Shown: positions 26,738-35,263, numbered from the stretch's first letter. The stretch: DNA of 64,000 nucleotides from Actinomycetes bacterium (GCA_021798985.1 JAJZBI010000019.1:1-64000), one strand, 5' to 3'. Translations and numbers: made by a program. The notes: generated by a model from the letters alone, not told the origin.

Positions 26738-27394
26738 ATGGACGACCAGATGGTGACATTTCGGCACGCGCGCCAGCTGACGGGTCTGTCGGGGGCGACC
26801 CTGCGTCGTTGGACGAGAGAGGGTCGCCTGCCTGATCGCCGGTCGGCTGGTGGCCAGCGAGTGTTCGTGCTGAGTGAGCTCGAGGCCGCAGCCGGCGCGC
26901 CGCTGAAGTCTCGGCCCGAACCCTCGGTGTCGACGGTCGTCGCCTATGCGCGCGTATCCTCTCGCCGACAGGCAGCCGAGGGAGATCTCGAGCGCCAGAT
27001 CGAGCGCCTTCGGGGCTGGGCGGAGACAGAGCGCCCGGGGAGCGAACTGGTCGTCTTCTCCGATGTCGGCTCCGGACTCTCGGACAACCGCAGCGGACTC
27101 CGTCGTGTTCTCGCTCGGGTTCAGCGTGACGACGTCAGCGAGATCGTCGTCACGCACAGGGAGCGTCTGGCGCGCTTTGGGACAAAGAGCATGGAACTCC
27201 TCCTGTCCGGCTTTGGCGTCAAGGTGACGGCGATCGGCGAGGATGAGGACCTCTCTTTGTCGCAGGAGTCCGAGCTCGTACGCGACATGCTGGCCATCGT
27301 CACGTCGTTCTCGGGCCGTCTCTACGGGCAGCGATCCGCCAAGGCGCGAGCAATTGCCGCCTGCGTGAAGAAGGGGACGACGGCAGCGCAATGA
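26738..27394 (+). CDS. tnpA: IS607-family serine recombinase TnpA
   Basis: A 218-residue site-specific recombinase. Residues about 5-50 are a MerR-like helix-turn-helix (ARQLTGLSGATLRRWTREGR, GGQRVFVLSELEA), the DNA-binding domain placed N-terminally in IS607 enzymes, unlike classic resolvases. Residues about 65-200 are the serine catalytic domain: VVAYARVSSRRQ with the nucleophile at about Ser74, DVGSGLSDNRSGLRRVLARV, and IVVTHRERLARFG. IS607 TnpA catalyses excision and insertion with little target specificity. Its stop overlaps the tnpB start (ATGA), so the two are coupled. No damage is seen, so the element may still move. Confidence 0.95.
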   Translation: MDDQMVTFRHARQLTGLSGATLRRWTREGRLPDRRSAGGQRVFVLSELEAAAGAPLKSRPEPSVSTVVAYARVSSRRQAAEGDLERQIERLRGWAETERPGSELVVFSDVGSGLSDNRSGLRRVLARVQRDDVSEIVVTHRERLARFGTKSMELLLSGFGVKVTAIGEDEDLSLSQESELVRDMLAIVTSFSGRLYGQRSAKARAIAACVKKGTTAAQ

Positions 27395-29238
27395 CCACGC
27401 GCCGCCGCTCCTCTTCTCGAGCCAATGACGCTCCTCCCGTCGGCTCGGCCGCCAAGGTGGCCGACGAGGGAGCTGTCGCGCTGCTCGAAGCGTACGGCGC
27501 CGCCTTCCAGTCCGCCGTCCGCGAGGTCTACCGTCGCTGCGTGCTCCACGGCGAGCCGTGGTTCGTTGCCGGAGGCAACCGCACTCGCGTCGGCGGACTG
27601 CGCAGCGAGCTGATCGCGCGGGGCTGGTCACAGCGCGAAGCGACTTCGATCCACACGACGGCGACAGCCACCCAGGCCTCAGCCGTCGAATCGACGAAGC
27701 TGGCGCTGCAGCGAGCGTGCCAGGATCTCGAAGTCATCCAGAGCCGTCTGCAGGCGGCAAAGCGGCGACCCAGCGAGATCGGCAAGCGCCACGGCCTTGC
27801 ACGCCGGCGGGACCGTCTCGCCGCTCGTTGCGAACGACTCACACGCCGCCTTGAGGACGACGACGTGCGCGTCGTCTTCGGCGGTAAGAAGCTGGTGCTC
27901 GCGGGCAACGACCCGCTTGCTCATGGGTATGAGAGCAAAGAGCAGTGGCGAGCCCGCTTTGATCGTGCACGGAGTAGCAACTTCGTCCTCTACGGCGACG
28001 CGGAGTCATCCGGCGGCAACTACTCGGCGCGCATCGTGCTCTCGGACGAGAGGACCGACGACGCCGTCGTCCTCCGGGTCCCGGCGTTCTTGCGGCATCT
28101 CGCTGACGGGAAGGCGACCGTGCGCATCGCCGTCCGCGGCTTCGCGAACAATCGGGAGACCCTTTCGTGGGCGATGGCTCCGGACTTCGCCGGTCACAGA
28201 GAGCGGGTGCAATCGCGCGAGCGCCAGAGCGCCATCTACGCGGCACAGACTGCCGCTCTTGCTGGCGGGCAGCAAGTCCCGGTGCCGAAGTCGCCGACGA
28301 AGACCGCCCCCGCCCTTCGCTGCAACTCGCCGGTCAGTGTTCGCTTCCACGTCGATGAGCGTCTCGGCGGCTGGTATGTGCAGGCGACGCTCAATCGACC
28401 GGCGAGGATGCCGAAACCGAAGCCCACCCTCGTCCTTGGTGCCGACCTCAACCCCGACCACATCGCCTGGTCCCTCGTGAAGGTCGACGGCAATCCCATC
28501 TCGTTCGGCCGGATCGACTTCGATCTCTCGGGAACGGCTGAGCAGAATCGCAACGCGCTCGGCGTCGCCGTCGCTGAGCTCGCCCGCATCACCCGCCGTC
28601 ACGGTGCAGTGATCGCCGTCGAGACGCTCGACTTCACGCGGGCACGGGCTCAGCTCCGCTACTCCTCGCGGCGCCTCAAGCGACTGCTTTCGAGCTTTGC
28701 CTACAACAAGTTCTTCGAGATCCTCTCGAGCCGGTGCGCTCGCGAGGACCTCGACGTCATCTCCGTCAACCCGGCGTGGTCGTCTGCCCTCGGACAGGCG
28801 AACTACGCCGGGGTGTGCGGAGTATCGGTGGACCAGGGCGCGGCGGCTGTGCTCGCACGGCGAGCCCTGGGCCTTCGCGAGCGGGTTCGTCCCGCCGTCG
28901 CCCGGCGGCTGCCCAGGAGCGCAGCCGAGGGGCAGACGCAGCGCCTCCGGATGCTGGCGAAGGCGCTCCCGAGAAGGAGAGCCACCTGGGAACCACGCGG
29001 GTTCTGCTCACGTGCTGAGCAGTCGGCTGCTGAGAACCAGCGGCCTCAAGGCAAGGACGCGCCCTTCGTGGCTGTACCTGCCCCGTGCTCGCAATCCGGC
29101 CCGACTCGAGGTTCGCTTCGGGGCAAGCCGGTCCCATGCGACGACACCGTTGCCGTCGCGACCGTCCTGGCTGGACAGCCGTCCCGGGGCGAGAGATCAA
29201 CGCTGTCCGAGGTCAACGTCGGACAGGGTTGGGAGTAA
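27391..29238 (+). CDS. tnpB: TnpB-family RNA-guided nuclease, large, lacking the zinc finger
   Basis: A 615-residue TnpB-type protein, well above the 370-450 of canonical TnpB. The first 350 residues are an extended basic, helical region. The RuvC nuclease core follows: LGADLNPDHIAWSLV (Asp352), IAVETLDF (Glu411), then RRLKRLLSSFAYNKFFEIL, and VSVDQGAAAVLARRALG (Asp481). The four-cysteine zinc finger that normally lies just before the last Asp is absent; only single cysteines occur there. The final 130 residues are low-complexity and run into the transposon right end, where the guide (omega) RNA is expected to be encoded. TnpB proteins cut DNA next to a TAM under RNA guidance and help keep the element in place. 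The catalytic triad is intact, so activity is plausible. Confidence 0.88.
   Translation: MTTRRRSSSRANDAPPVGSAAKVADEGAVALLEAYGAAFQSAVREVYRRCVLHGEPWFVAGGNRTRVGGLRSELIARGWSQREATSIHTTATATQASAVESTKLALQRACQDLEVIQSRLQAAKRRPSEIGKRHGLARRRDRLAARCERLTRRLEDDDVRVVFGGKKLVLAGNDPLAHGYESKEQWRARFDRARSSNFVLYGDAESSGGNYSARIVLSDERTDDAVVLRVPAFLRHLADGKATVRIAVRGFANNRETLSWAMAPDFAGHRERVQSRERQSAIYAAQTAALAGGQQVPVPKSPTKTAPALRCNSPVSVRFHVDERLGGWYVQATLNRPARMPKPKPTLVLGADLNPDHIAWSLVKVDGNPISFGRIDFDLSGTAEQNRNALGVAVAELARITRRHGAVIAVETLDFTRARAQLRYSSRRLKRLLSSFAYNKFFEILSSRCAREDLDVISVNPAWSSALGQANYAGVCGVSVDQGAAAVLARRALGLRERVRPAVARRLPRSAAEGQTQRLRMLAKALPRRRATWEPRGFCSRAEQSAAENQRPQGKDAPFVAVPAPCSQSGPTRGSLRGKPVPCDDTVAVATVLAGQPSRGERSTLSEVNVGQGWE
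29203..29226 (+). ncRNA. Candidate omega-RNA terminal hairpin at the transposon right end
   Basis: CTGTCCGA (29203-29210) and TCGGACAG (29219-29226) form a perfect 8-bp stem with loop GGTCAACG, ending exactly at the right-end repeat. TnpB omega RNAs overlap the 3' end of tnpB and finish with structured sequence at the element boundary, after which flanking DNA supplies the guide. By that rule the guide would start at about 29235. The RNA's 5' end is not visible to me. Confidence 0.4.
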
Positions 29239-29386
29239 CGGTTCGTGCACCCTGGCGCGAGAACCGCGGTAGTGCGTCGCCCAGGACCACGCGCTCGGCC
29301 AAAGCGCCGTGGCGCCGGCGGCCGGTCCGGCGCGCCGAACCTAGGCTGGCGGCCATGTCGCACCGCCGCTGGCGCTTCGCGCGGCG

Positions 29387-30010
29387 ATGAGCCGCGCCGC
29401 GAGGCTCTTCACCGTCCTCGCCGCCAACCTGGCGCTCGTCGGCGCGCTCGTCGGCATCGGCGCGGCCGCCCACTCGCTCGGCCTGTGGGCAGAGGGTATC
29501 GACGACCTGGCGGACGCTGCGGCGATCGGTGTCGCCCTCTTGGCGATGCGCCTCCAGCGCGCGAGCACCCGCCGCCCGAACGGCGTTTCCAAGGCGACGC
29601 GCTACGCGGCCCTCGTCAACGCGGGCTGGCTCTTGGTCCTCACGGCCCTCGTGGCCGCCGGCGCGCTCGACCGGCTCGTGAGCGGGGCGCACCGGGTCCG
29701 GGGGCTCCCGGTGCTCATCGCGAGCGCCGTGGCGGCGCTGACGATGGGCGCCGGCGCGCTGGTGCTCGGCGGGGATCTCGACGACGAGGACGACGAGGAC
29801 GCCGGCGGCAAGCTCAGCATGCGGGCGGTCCTGTTGGACACCGTCGGCGACGCGGCAGCCGCCGCCGGCGTCGCTGGCGCCGGCGGGGTCATCGTCGCGA
29901 CCGGGGGCCAGTACTGGCTCGACCCCGCCGTCGCGCTCTTGATCAGCGTCGTCGTCGGCTACCACGCGCTCCGCCTGCTCGGCAAGGTCCGCTCGGCGCT
30001 TCGCACCTGA
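29387..30010 (+). CDS. Cation diffusion facilitator-like transporter
   Basis: A 207-residue protein with five or six helices and a short acidic loop. The order HSLGLWAEGIDDLADAAAIG (helix 2 with metal-site Asp residues), a central stretch DDEDDEDAGG and MRAVLLDTVGDAAAAAGVAG (helix 5 site) follows CDF/ZitB transporters, which exchange Zn2+, Fe2+ or Mn2+ for protons. The C-terminal cytoplasmic dimer domain is missing, as in some short CDF members. The usual first His of the metal sites is replaced (LLDTVGD instead of ...H..GD), so specificity or even transport is uncertain. ATG 29387 is the only sensible start. It is about 150 bases beyond the IS607 end. Confidence 0.7.
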   Translation: MSRAARLFTVLAANLALVGALVGIGAAAHSLGLWAEGIDDLADAAAIGVALLAMRLQRASTRRPNGVSKATRYAALVNAGWLLVLTALVAAGALDRLVSGAHRVRGLPVLIASAVAALTMGAGALVLGGDLDDEDDEDAGGKLSMRAVLLDTVGDAAAAAGVAGAGGVIVATGGQYWLDPAVALLISVVVGYHALRLLGKVRSALRT

Positions 30011-30119
30011 GCGATCGGGGGGCGACGCGCTTCGCAGCGGCGCGACGCGGACTGCGGGCCAACGCGAGCCATCAGCGCGCTTCGTTTCGATGGTCAGCGG
30101 CTCCTGCCGGTGCGACAGC

Positions 30120-30420
30120 TCGTGGAGGCCGGCGACGTGCGCGTCCATGACCGGGCGTGGACGACGAGCCGCCGTGCCGCCACCTCGCCGGCATTGACGC
30201 AGTTGCGCGCGCTTTCGAGGGACGAGGACGAACTGCTCAGCCTCAAGAATCAGCTCCTCGCCCTCGGTCATCACGACCACGGGGCCCTCGAGGACGAAAT
30301 GGGCCTCGGAGCAGTTGGTGTGCCGATGCGCCGGCTGGCGGCCTCCGGGGACAAGGTCTGCTCCATCACCGAGCGGTCACCGTGGTCCCGGCCGGCCAGG
30401 GCCTTGAACCACATAGCGCT
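30120..30420 (-). pseudogene. Frameshifted cupin-domain gene
   Basis: Reading the minus strand from about 30415, one frame gives DRSVMEQTLSPEAAS, the next frame gives PAHRHTNCSEAHFVLEGPVV then TEGEELILEAEQFVLVP, and a third gives ARNCVNAGEVAARRLVV. Together these form a single cupin_2 domain (the metal-binding motif normally H.H..EE.F.VLEG). Two frameshifts, at about 30335 and 30215, break it. No intact copy is nearby. It is a dead small metal-binding or dioxygenase-like protein; its original role is unknown. Confidence 0.65.
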
Positions 30421-30655
30421 GCCTCGGCCGAGAACGCCCGTGCCGCCTCGTTGGCACAAAGGACCGCCGGGGGCCCGCCTCGCTCGGCCGCCTGGGGTGC
30501 GCGGGAGCGGGACCCGAGTTCACCACGATGGCGCAGCGTCGTGGCCCGGTGCGCAAGTTCCTCGAGCAGAGCGAGGTCCCGACCAGGCGGCACGCGAGCC
30601 GAGCTGGCGGGCCACGGCGGCTGCGGCGGCGCGAGACTCGGCGCGAGGAGGTGCC

Positions 30656-31021
30656 ATGGCAAAGAACGTCCTCGGTGGCGAGCTCCAAGCGTGCTCGAAC
30701 GCGCCGCTCACCGGCTTTTTCCGCGACGGCTGCTGCAACACCGGAGCCGACGACGTCGGGGTCCACACGGTCTGCGCGGTGATGACCCGGGAGTTCCTCG
30801 CCTACTCGAGTGCGGTCGGCAACGACCTCGTCACCCCGAACGAGCAGTTCGGCTTCCCCGGCCTCAAGCCCGGTGACCGCTGGTGCGTCTGCGCGCCGCG
30901 CTGGCAGGAGGCCTTCGACGCCGGCGCGGCGCCGCCCGTCGTGCTCGAAGCGACCCACCTCGCCACCTTGGAATGGATCGCCCTCGCCGACTTGAAGACG
31001 CACGCGCGCGAGCAGGAGTGA
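30656..31021 (+). CDS. DUF2237 family protein
   Basis: A 121-residue protein with the complete DUF2237 signature: KNVLGGELQACSNAPLTGFF, RDGCCNTGADDVGVHTVCAV, TPNEQFGFPGLKPGDRWCVC and APPVVLEATHLATLEWI. The family is widespread and conserved but has no proven function; the conserved Cys residues (at CS, GCCNTG, VCAV, WCVC) suggest a metal or redox site. GAGGAGG about five bases before ATG 30656 fixes the start. It converges with the diguanylate cyclase gene, only 12 bases apart at their stops. Confidence 0.92.
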   Translation: MAKNVLGGELQACSNAPLTGFFRDGCCNTGADDVGVHTVCAVMTREFLAYSSAVGNDLVTPNEQFGFPGLKPGDRWCVCAPRWQEAFDAGAAPPVVLEATHLATLEWIALADLKTHAREQE

Positions 31022-31033
31022 CCCCGCCGGGTC

Positions 31034-32566
31034 TCAGGCGGGCGGGCTCCCGCCCGAATCGGCGGTGACGAGGCGACCCCGGCCCTCGCGCTTCGCGCGA
31101 TACAGGGCGTGGTCGGCGGCGCTCACGAGCTCGAGCGCCGAGCGGTCGGGGTGCGCGTCGTCGAGGTAGGCGACGCCGATGCTGAGCGACAGCCCGCTTG
31201 GGACCTCGCCACCCTGGCGGTTGCCCAGCGCCGCGATCAGCCGCCGCCCGATCGCCGCGGCGACCCGCGGGCTGCTCAGCCGCTCGCACAGCCCTAAGAA
31301 CTCGTCGCCTCCGATCCGGAACAAGACGTCGCCGTCGCGAAGCGCCGTCCGCAGGCGCTGGCCCACGAGCGAGAGCACGTGATCCCCGGCCACGTGGCCC
31401 CGCGTGTCGTTCACCGCCTTGAACCCGTCGAGGTCGCAGAACAGCACCGCCACGACCTCGCCGGGCCGGCGGCGCTCGATCGCCGCGGCGATGCGCTCGA
31501 GGGCGGCCCGGCGGTTCGGCAGGCCGGTGAGCGCGTCGTGGCGCGCCAGCTCTTCGAGCTCGGCCACGAGCTCGCGCTCGGCGGTGACGTCCTCGCTCTG
31601 GATGATCGCCCGGTCGCCGGCGACGATGCCGCGCACGGCGGTAACCCGCGAGCGGATGAAGCGCCGCGCGCCGCCGTGGCGCACGAGTGGGTGCTCGACC
31701 GTGGTCGGCCCGCTCGAGCCGGACAAGAGCGAGTGGCAGCACTCGATGAGCAGAGCGGCGTCCGCCGCACCGAGCGCGTCGGCGAGCGTCTGGCCGATCA
31801 GGCGGGTGCGCCGTTCGCCGACGAGCCATGAGAACGCCTGGTTGACATCGATCAGGCGCGACTGCTCGTCGAGGATCGCCACCCCGAGCGGCATCAGCTC
31901 GAAGGCGCGGCGGTACAGGGCCTCGGCGTCGATCAGGCCGACGCGCCGGGAGTGCTCCTCGATCGCCCGCGCCCCTTCGGCCGCAAAGAGCTCGAGCATC
32001 AGCCGCTGGACGGCATTCGGGCGCCGCCCGCTCTCTGGGCGGTCCACCGACAAGATGCCGAGCAGTTCCCCGGTGCTGCCGTGCATCGGCGCGAAGAGCG
32101 AGTCGAGGGGATGCCACGACTCCGGCGCCGGCGCGCCCGGAACGTCCTCGCTGTAGGTGGGCAGCGCGGCGAACTGGCCGTGATCGAGCCGGTGGTCAAA
32201 AAAGCGCAGTGAGCCCCAAGGCTCAGCGCACGCCAGCAGCTCGTCGAACAGCGCGCGCGGGGCGCGCTCGTCGCGCATCTGCTCGACGCCAATCGGGCCG
32301 GCCACGGCGACGACGCGCAGGTCGCCGTCGGCCTCGACGAGGTTGATCGCCGCCATCTCGAAGCCGAGCACCTCGACCACCGAGGTGGCGATGCGCTGGA
32401 GGAGATCGGGCAGGTCGCTCGAGGCCCCGAGGTGGCGCACGACGGCGAGGAGGCGGGCGATGCCCTCCCGGTCGAGTGCCCCGTCAGGAGAGGGCGAGGG
32501 CGCGGGCGAGACGAATGGGCCAGCGGCGCGTCGCGCTCGCCAGCGCCTCGTTGCATTCGACGGCAT
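31034..32566 (-). CDS. GAF-PAS-GGDEF diguanylate cyclase
   Basis: A 510-residue soluble protein. A GAF domain (about residues 45-215, RIATSVVEVLGFEMAAINLV ... GELLGILSVDRPES) is followed by a PAS domain (about 220-340, ELMPLGVAILDEQSRLIDVN) and a GGDEF domain (about 345-500). The cyclase signature is intact (FRIGGDEF, near residue 418), with the inhibitory I-site RDGD five residues before it, and HDALTGLPNRRAALERI at the domain start. It should make c-di-GMP from two GTP, with product feedback. ATG 32564-32566 has GAAGGGG upstream. The EAL proteins at 15.3 and 50.2 kb would be counterparts. Confidence 0.93.
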   Translation of the reverse strand: MPSNATRRWRARRAAGPFVSPAPSPSPDGALDREGIARLLAVVRHLGASSDLPDLLQRIATSVVEVLGFEMAAINLVEADGDLRVVAVAGPIGVEQMRDERAPRALFDELLACAEPWGSLRFFDHRLDHGQFAALPTYSEDVPGAPAPESWHPLDSLFAPMHGSTGELLGILSVDRPESGRRPNAVQRLMLELFAAEGARAIEEHSRRVGLIDAEALYRRAFELMPLGVAILDEQSRLIDVNQAFSWLVGERRTRLIGQTLADALGAADAALLIECCHSLLSGSSGPTTVEHPLVRHGGARRFIRSRVTAVRGIVAGDRAIIQSEDVTAERELVAELEELARHDALTGLPNRRAALERIAAAIERRRPGEVVAVLFCDLDGFKAVNDTRGHVAGDHVLSLVGQRLRTALRDGDVLFRIGGDEFLGLCERLSSPRVAAAIGRRLIAALGNRQGGEVPSGLSLSIGVAYLDDAHPDRSALELVSAADHALYRAKREGRGRLVTADSGGSPPA

Positions 32567-32636
32567 CACCGCCCCTTCCCATGGCTCACCAGGACTATCG
32601 GCACCCCATGAGCAGGCTGAAGGACCGTTCGAGCAC

Positions 32637-33575
32637 TCAAGGGCTCGCGTCGGCTCGAGCCGCCCCGGCGATCGTGCCGAGCAGCTCCAGCAGCTCCTCG
32701 CGCCCGGTCTCGCCGAGGTGGCTCGCGAAGCGGTCCGACGCCGCCTCGAGGACGGGCCGGGCGTGGCGGAGCGAGGATTCACCGCGCTCGGTGAGCTCGA
32801 CGCGGCATTGCCGGCGATCCTCGGTGCTGCGAACCCGCCGCGCCAGCCCGGCGTGTTCGAGCTGATCAACGAGCTCGACCGTCGCGGCCGGCCCGATCGC
32901 CATTGCGGCGCCGAGGTCGGACTGCGCCGCGCAGGCGCCGGCCACGAGCGCCAGGGCCACGAACGAGCGCGTCGTCAACCCGAGGGGGGCGAGCGCTTGG
33001 TCGGCGAACTCCTCGAAGTCGTGGTCGAGCGCCGTCACCAGCCACAACAGCGCGGTGCCGAGCGGCGGCGGGAGCGGCGGGCGATGCGCCGAGCTCAGCG
33101 CGCCGAGCAGCTCGACCAGGCGGACCCGTCCGCTCGGCGTGAGCGGGGCGAGGATCGCCGATTCGACCGCGTGCGCCCACTCAACCAGCGCCGCCGCGCG
33201 CGTCGCTCCATCAGCGGTGATCGTGACGGCATGGCGCCGGCGGTCGTGGAGGTCCTCGGCGCGGCGCGCGAGGCCGTTCCGCTCGAGCTCGTCGATGACC
33301 TTCACCATCATCGAGCGGTTGATGGCGAGCCGATCGGCGAGCTCTTGCTGGGAGGCAGGGCCGCCCTGGCCGAGCAGCAAGAGCACCGCCATCTCCTTCA
33401 GGCGGGCGCGGTCGCCGAGGCCGTCGCCAGTCGGTGCCGCGCCGCTCGCCGCGAAGCGCTGCGCCGCGAGCACCCGGATCGCGCGCAGCAGGTAGCCGAG
33501 GTAGCTCGCGACCTCGCTGCGGGTACGCACCCGGTGCGGCGCGCGAGCCGTCAGGTGCCCGCTGTCGCTGACCAT
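32637..33575 (-). CDS. Tandem double-domain MarR-family regulator
   Basis: A 312-residue protein holding two MarR-like winged-helix units in one chain. The first (about residues 20-155) has ASQQELADRLAINRSMMVKV, IDELERNGLARRAEDLHDRR and THE wing RHAVTITADG. The second (about 165-305) has SDLGAAMAIGPAATVELVDQ, LEHAGLARRVRSTEDRRQCR and VELTERGESSLRHA. Ordinary MarR proteins are 140-180 residues and dimerise; this fusion may act as a single-chain pseudo-dimer. It is divergent from the DHA2 exporter at 33703 with a palindrome between, and probably represses it. Both domains keep the DRR wing motif, so both can in principle bind DNA. Confidence 0.88.
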   Translation of the reverse strand: MVSDSGHLTARAPHRVRTRSEVASYLGYLLRAIRVLAAQRFAASGAAPTGDGLGDRARLKEMAVLLLLGQGGPASQQELADRLAINRSMMVKVIDELERNGLARRAEDLHDRRRHAVTITADGATRAAALVEWAHAVESAILAPLTPSGRVRLVELLGALSSAHRPPLPPPLGTALLWLVTALDHDFEEFADQALAPLGLTTRSFVALALVAGACAAQSDLGAAMAIGPAATVELVDQLEHAGLARRVRSTEDRRQCRVELTERGESSLRHARPVLEAASDRFASHLGETGREELLELLGTIAGAARADASP

Positions 33576-33619
33576 CGATCTCTAGCCTACCTATCGTTCA
33601 CTGGTATGATCATCAACTC

Positions 33620-33634
33620 ACCGAATCATTCGGT
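33620..33634. promoter_or_regulatory. Palindromic operator between marR and the DHA2 exporter
   Basis: ACCGAA (33620-33625) and TTCGGT (33629-33634) form a perfect inverted repeat around TCA. A second small palindrome ATGATCAT lies at 33606-33613. The stretch 33590-33640 is AT-rich compared with its surroundings, as expected for a promoter with a MarR site. Confidence 0.6.
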
Positions 33635-33702
33635 AGGGTGACGGAAGTGGTCCCCGCACGCCGCCGACGCCTGCTGGCGCGCCATGCATCGAGGAGGACG
33701 CG

Positions 33703-35262
33703 ATGAACCGCAAGTGGTGGACGCTCGGCGCCGTCTGCGTCGGGATCTTCATGCTCCTGCTCGACCTCACGATCGTGAACGTGGCGCTCCCGGACATCGC
33801 GCACGACTTCCACGCCTCGATCGCCGACCTGCAATGGGTGATCGACGCCTACGCGCTCTCGCTGGCCGCGCTGCTGCTCACCGCAGGATCACTCGCCGAC
33901 CTGCTCGGTCGGCGGGCGATGTTCCTCGTCGGCATCGTCGTCTTCACCGCCGGCTCCGCGCTGTGCGGGCTGTCGACCGGGCCGCTGTTCATCATCTTGG
34001 CGCGGGCCTTCCAAGGGGTCGGCGGGGCGATCATGTTCGCCACCTCCCTCGCGCTGCTCGCGAACGCCTTCCACGGCAAAGAGCGCGGGACCGCGTTTGG
34101 CATCTACGGCGCAGTCACCGGGATCGCCGTTGCCGTCGGCCCGGTGCTCGGTGGCGTGCTCACGAGCGGGATCTCCTGGCGCTGGATCTTCTACGTGAAC
34201 ATCCCGATCGGCGTCGTCGCCTTGGTCATGACGCTGACGCGCGTGGACGAGTCGCGCAACCCCAACGCCCACCGGCCGGACTGGATCGGCTTCATCACCT
34301 TCTCGGGCGCGCTCGGCGCCCTCGTCTACGGCCTGATCGAGAGCTCGATCGATGGCTGGTCCGCCATGGCCGTCGTCGCCCCGCTCATCGCGGCGGCGGT
34401 GCTGCTCGGCGCCTTCATCGTCGCCGAGCGCCTCCAGGCCTCCCCGATGCTGGACTTCTCACTGCTCAAAAAGCCCACCTTTACCGGCGGGCTGATCGCC
34501 GCCTTCGGCATCAACGGGTCGATCTTCGCCCTCATCACCTACATCGTCTTGTACCTCCAGGACTCCCTCGGCCTCTCGGCGGTGGCGACCGGCGTGCGCT
34601 TTTTGCTGATGACCGGGGCAACCTTCCTCACCGCGGCGATCGCCGGACGGCTCACCGCGCACATGCCGGTGAAGTGGCTCATCGCGCCGGGCTTTGTGCT
34701 GTCGGGGATCGGGATCGTGCTGATGACCGGCCTCGATCCCGCCTCGACCTGGACGCACCTCATCCCCGGCCTCGTGGTCTCTGGCGTCGGCATCGGGATG
34801 GTGAACGTCCCGCTCGCCTCGACCGCGGTCGGCGTCGTCGAGCCGGCGCGCTCGGGCATGGCCTCGGGCATCAACTCGACGCTGCGCCAGGTCGGCACGG
34901 CGACCGGGATCGCCGCGCTGGGGACGATCTTCTCGGCCAAGGTGCGCGCCACCGTCGTGTCCTCGCTCGCCACGACCCCGCTGCGCCACGACGCGTCCCA
35001 GATCGCCTCGGCCATCACCAACGGCAGCGGGCTCGTCGGCGGGAGCCACGCCGGCGCGCACGCTGCGCTCGTCGCCGCGGCGGCCCGCGCCGGCTTCGTC
35101 CACGGCCTGAACGACATCTTGTGGGTCGGTGCGGTGGTCGCCTTCGCGAGCGCCATCTTCTGCCTCTTCTTGATCCGCCAGCGCGACTTCGCCGCCTCCC
35201 ATGCCCAGCCCGGCGGCTCGGACCCGCGCCCCTCGAGCGAGCAGCTCGCCGCCGCGCACTGA
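33703..35262 (+). CDS. DHA2-family (EmrB/QacA) MFS drug exporter
   Basis: A 519-residue, 14-helix exporter. It has the DHA2 helix 1 motif MLLLDLTIVNVALPDIAHDF, then DLQWVIDAYALSLAALLLTA, ADLLGRRAMFLVG, and motif C in GIYGAVTGIAVAVGPVLGGV. The long loop before the last two helices carries a Ser/His/Ala-rich segment. GAGGAGG six bases before ATG 33703 is a strong ribosome binding site. The gene is divergent from the double-MarR regulator and likely derepressed by its ligand. The inducing compound is not evident. A hairpin follows the stop. Confidence 0.93.
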   Translation: MNRKWWTLGAVCVGIFMLLLDLTIVNVALPDIAHDFHASIADLQWVIDAYALSLAALLLTAGSLADLLGRRAMFLVGIVVFTAGSALCGLSTGPLFIILARAFQGVGGAIMFATSLALLANAFHGKERGTAFGIYGAVTGIAVAVGPVLGGVLTSGISWRWIFYVNIPIGVVALVMTLTRVDESRNPNAHRPDWIGFITFSGALGALVYGLIESSIDGWSAMAVVAPLIAAAVLLGAFIVAERLQASPMLDFSLLKKPTFTGGLIAAFGINGSIFALITYIVLYLQDSLGLSAVATGVRFLLMTGATFLTAAIAGRLTAHMPVKWLIAPGFVLSGIGIVLMTGLDPASTWTHLIPGLVVSGVGIGMVNVPLASTAVGVVEPARSGMASGINSTLRQVGTATGIAALGTIFSAKVRATVVSSLATTPLRHDASQIASAITNGSGLVGGSHAGAHAALVAAAARAGFVHGLNDILWVGAVVAFASAIFCLFLIRQRDFAASHAQPGGSDPRPSSEQLAAAH

Positions 35263-35263
35263 G

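Larger units (their letters stand above)
26663..29234 (+). mobile_element. IS607-type transposon (tnpA serine recombinase + tnpB)
   Basis: A complete two-gene element. A 9-base direct repeat GGGTTGGGA stands at 26663-26671, upstream of tnpA, and at 29226-29234, overlapping the last codons of tnpB. This is where IS607 ends are expected, because the serine recombinase leaves no inverted termini and crosses over at a short shared core (often GG). The motif GGTCAWCG, a possible TnpA site, occurs near the left end (26690-26697) and at the right end (29211-29218). The boundaries are inferred from the repeat; a copy elsewhere or an empty site would fix them. Both genes look intact. Confidence 0.75.
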
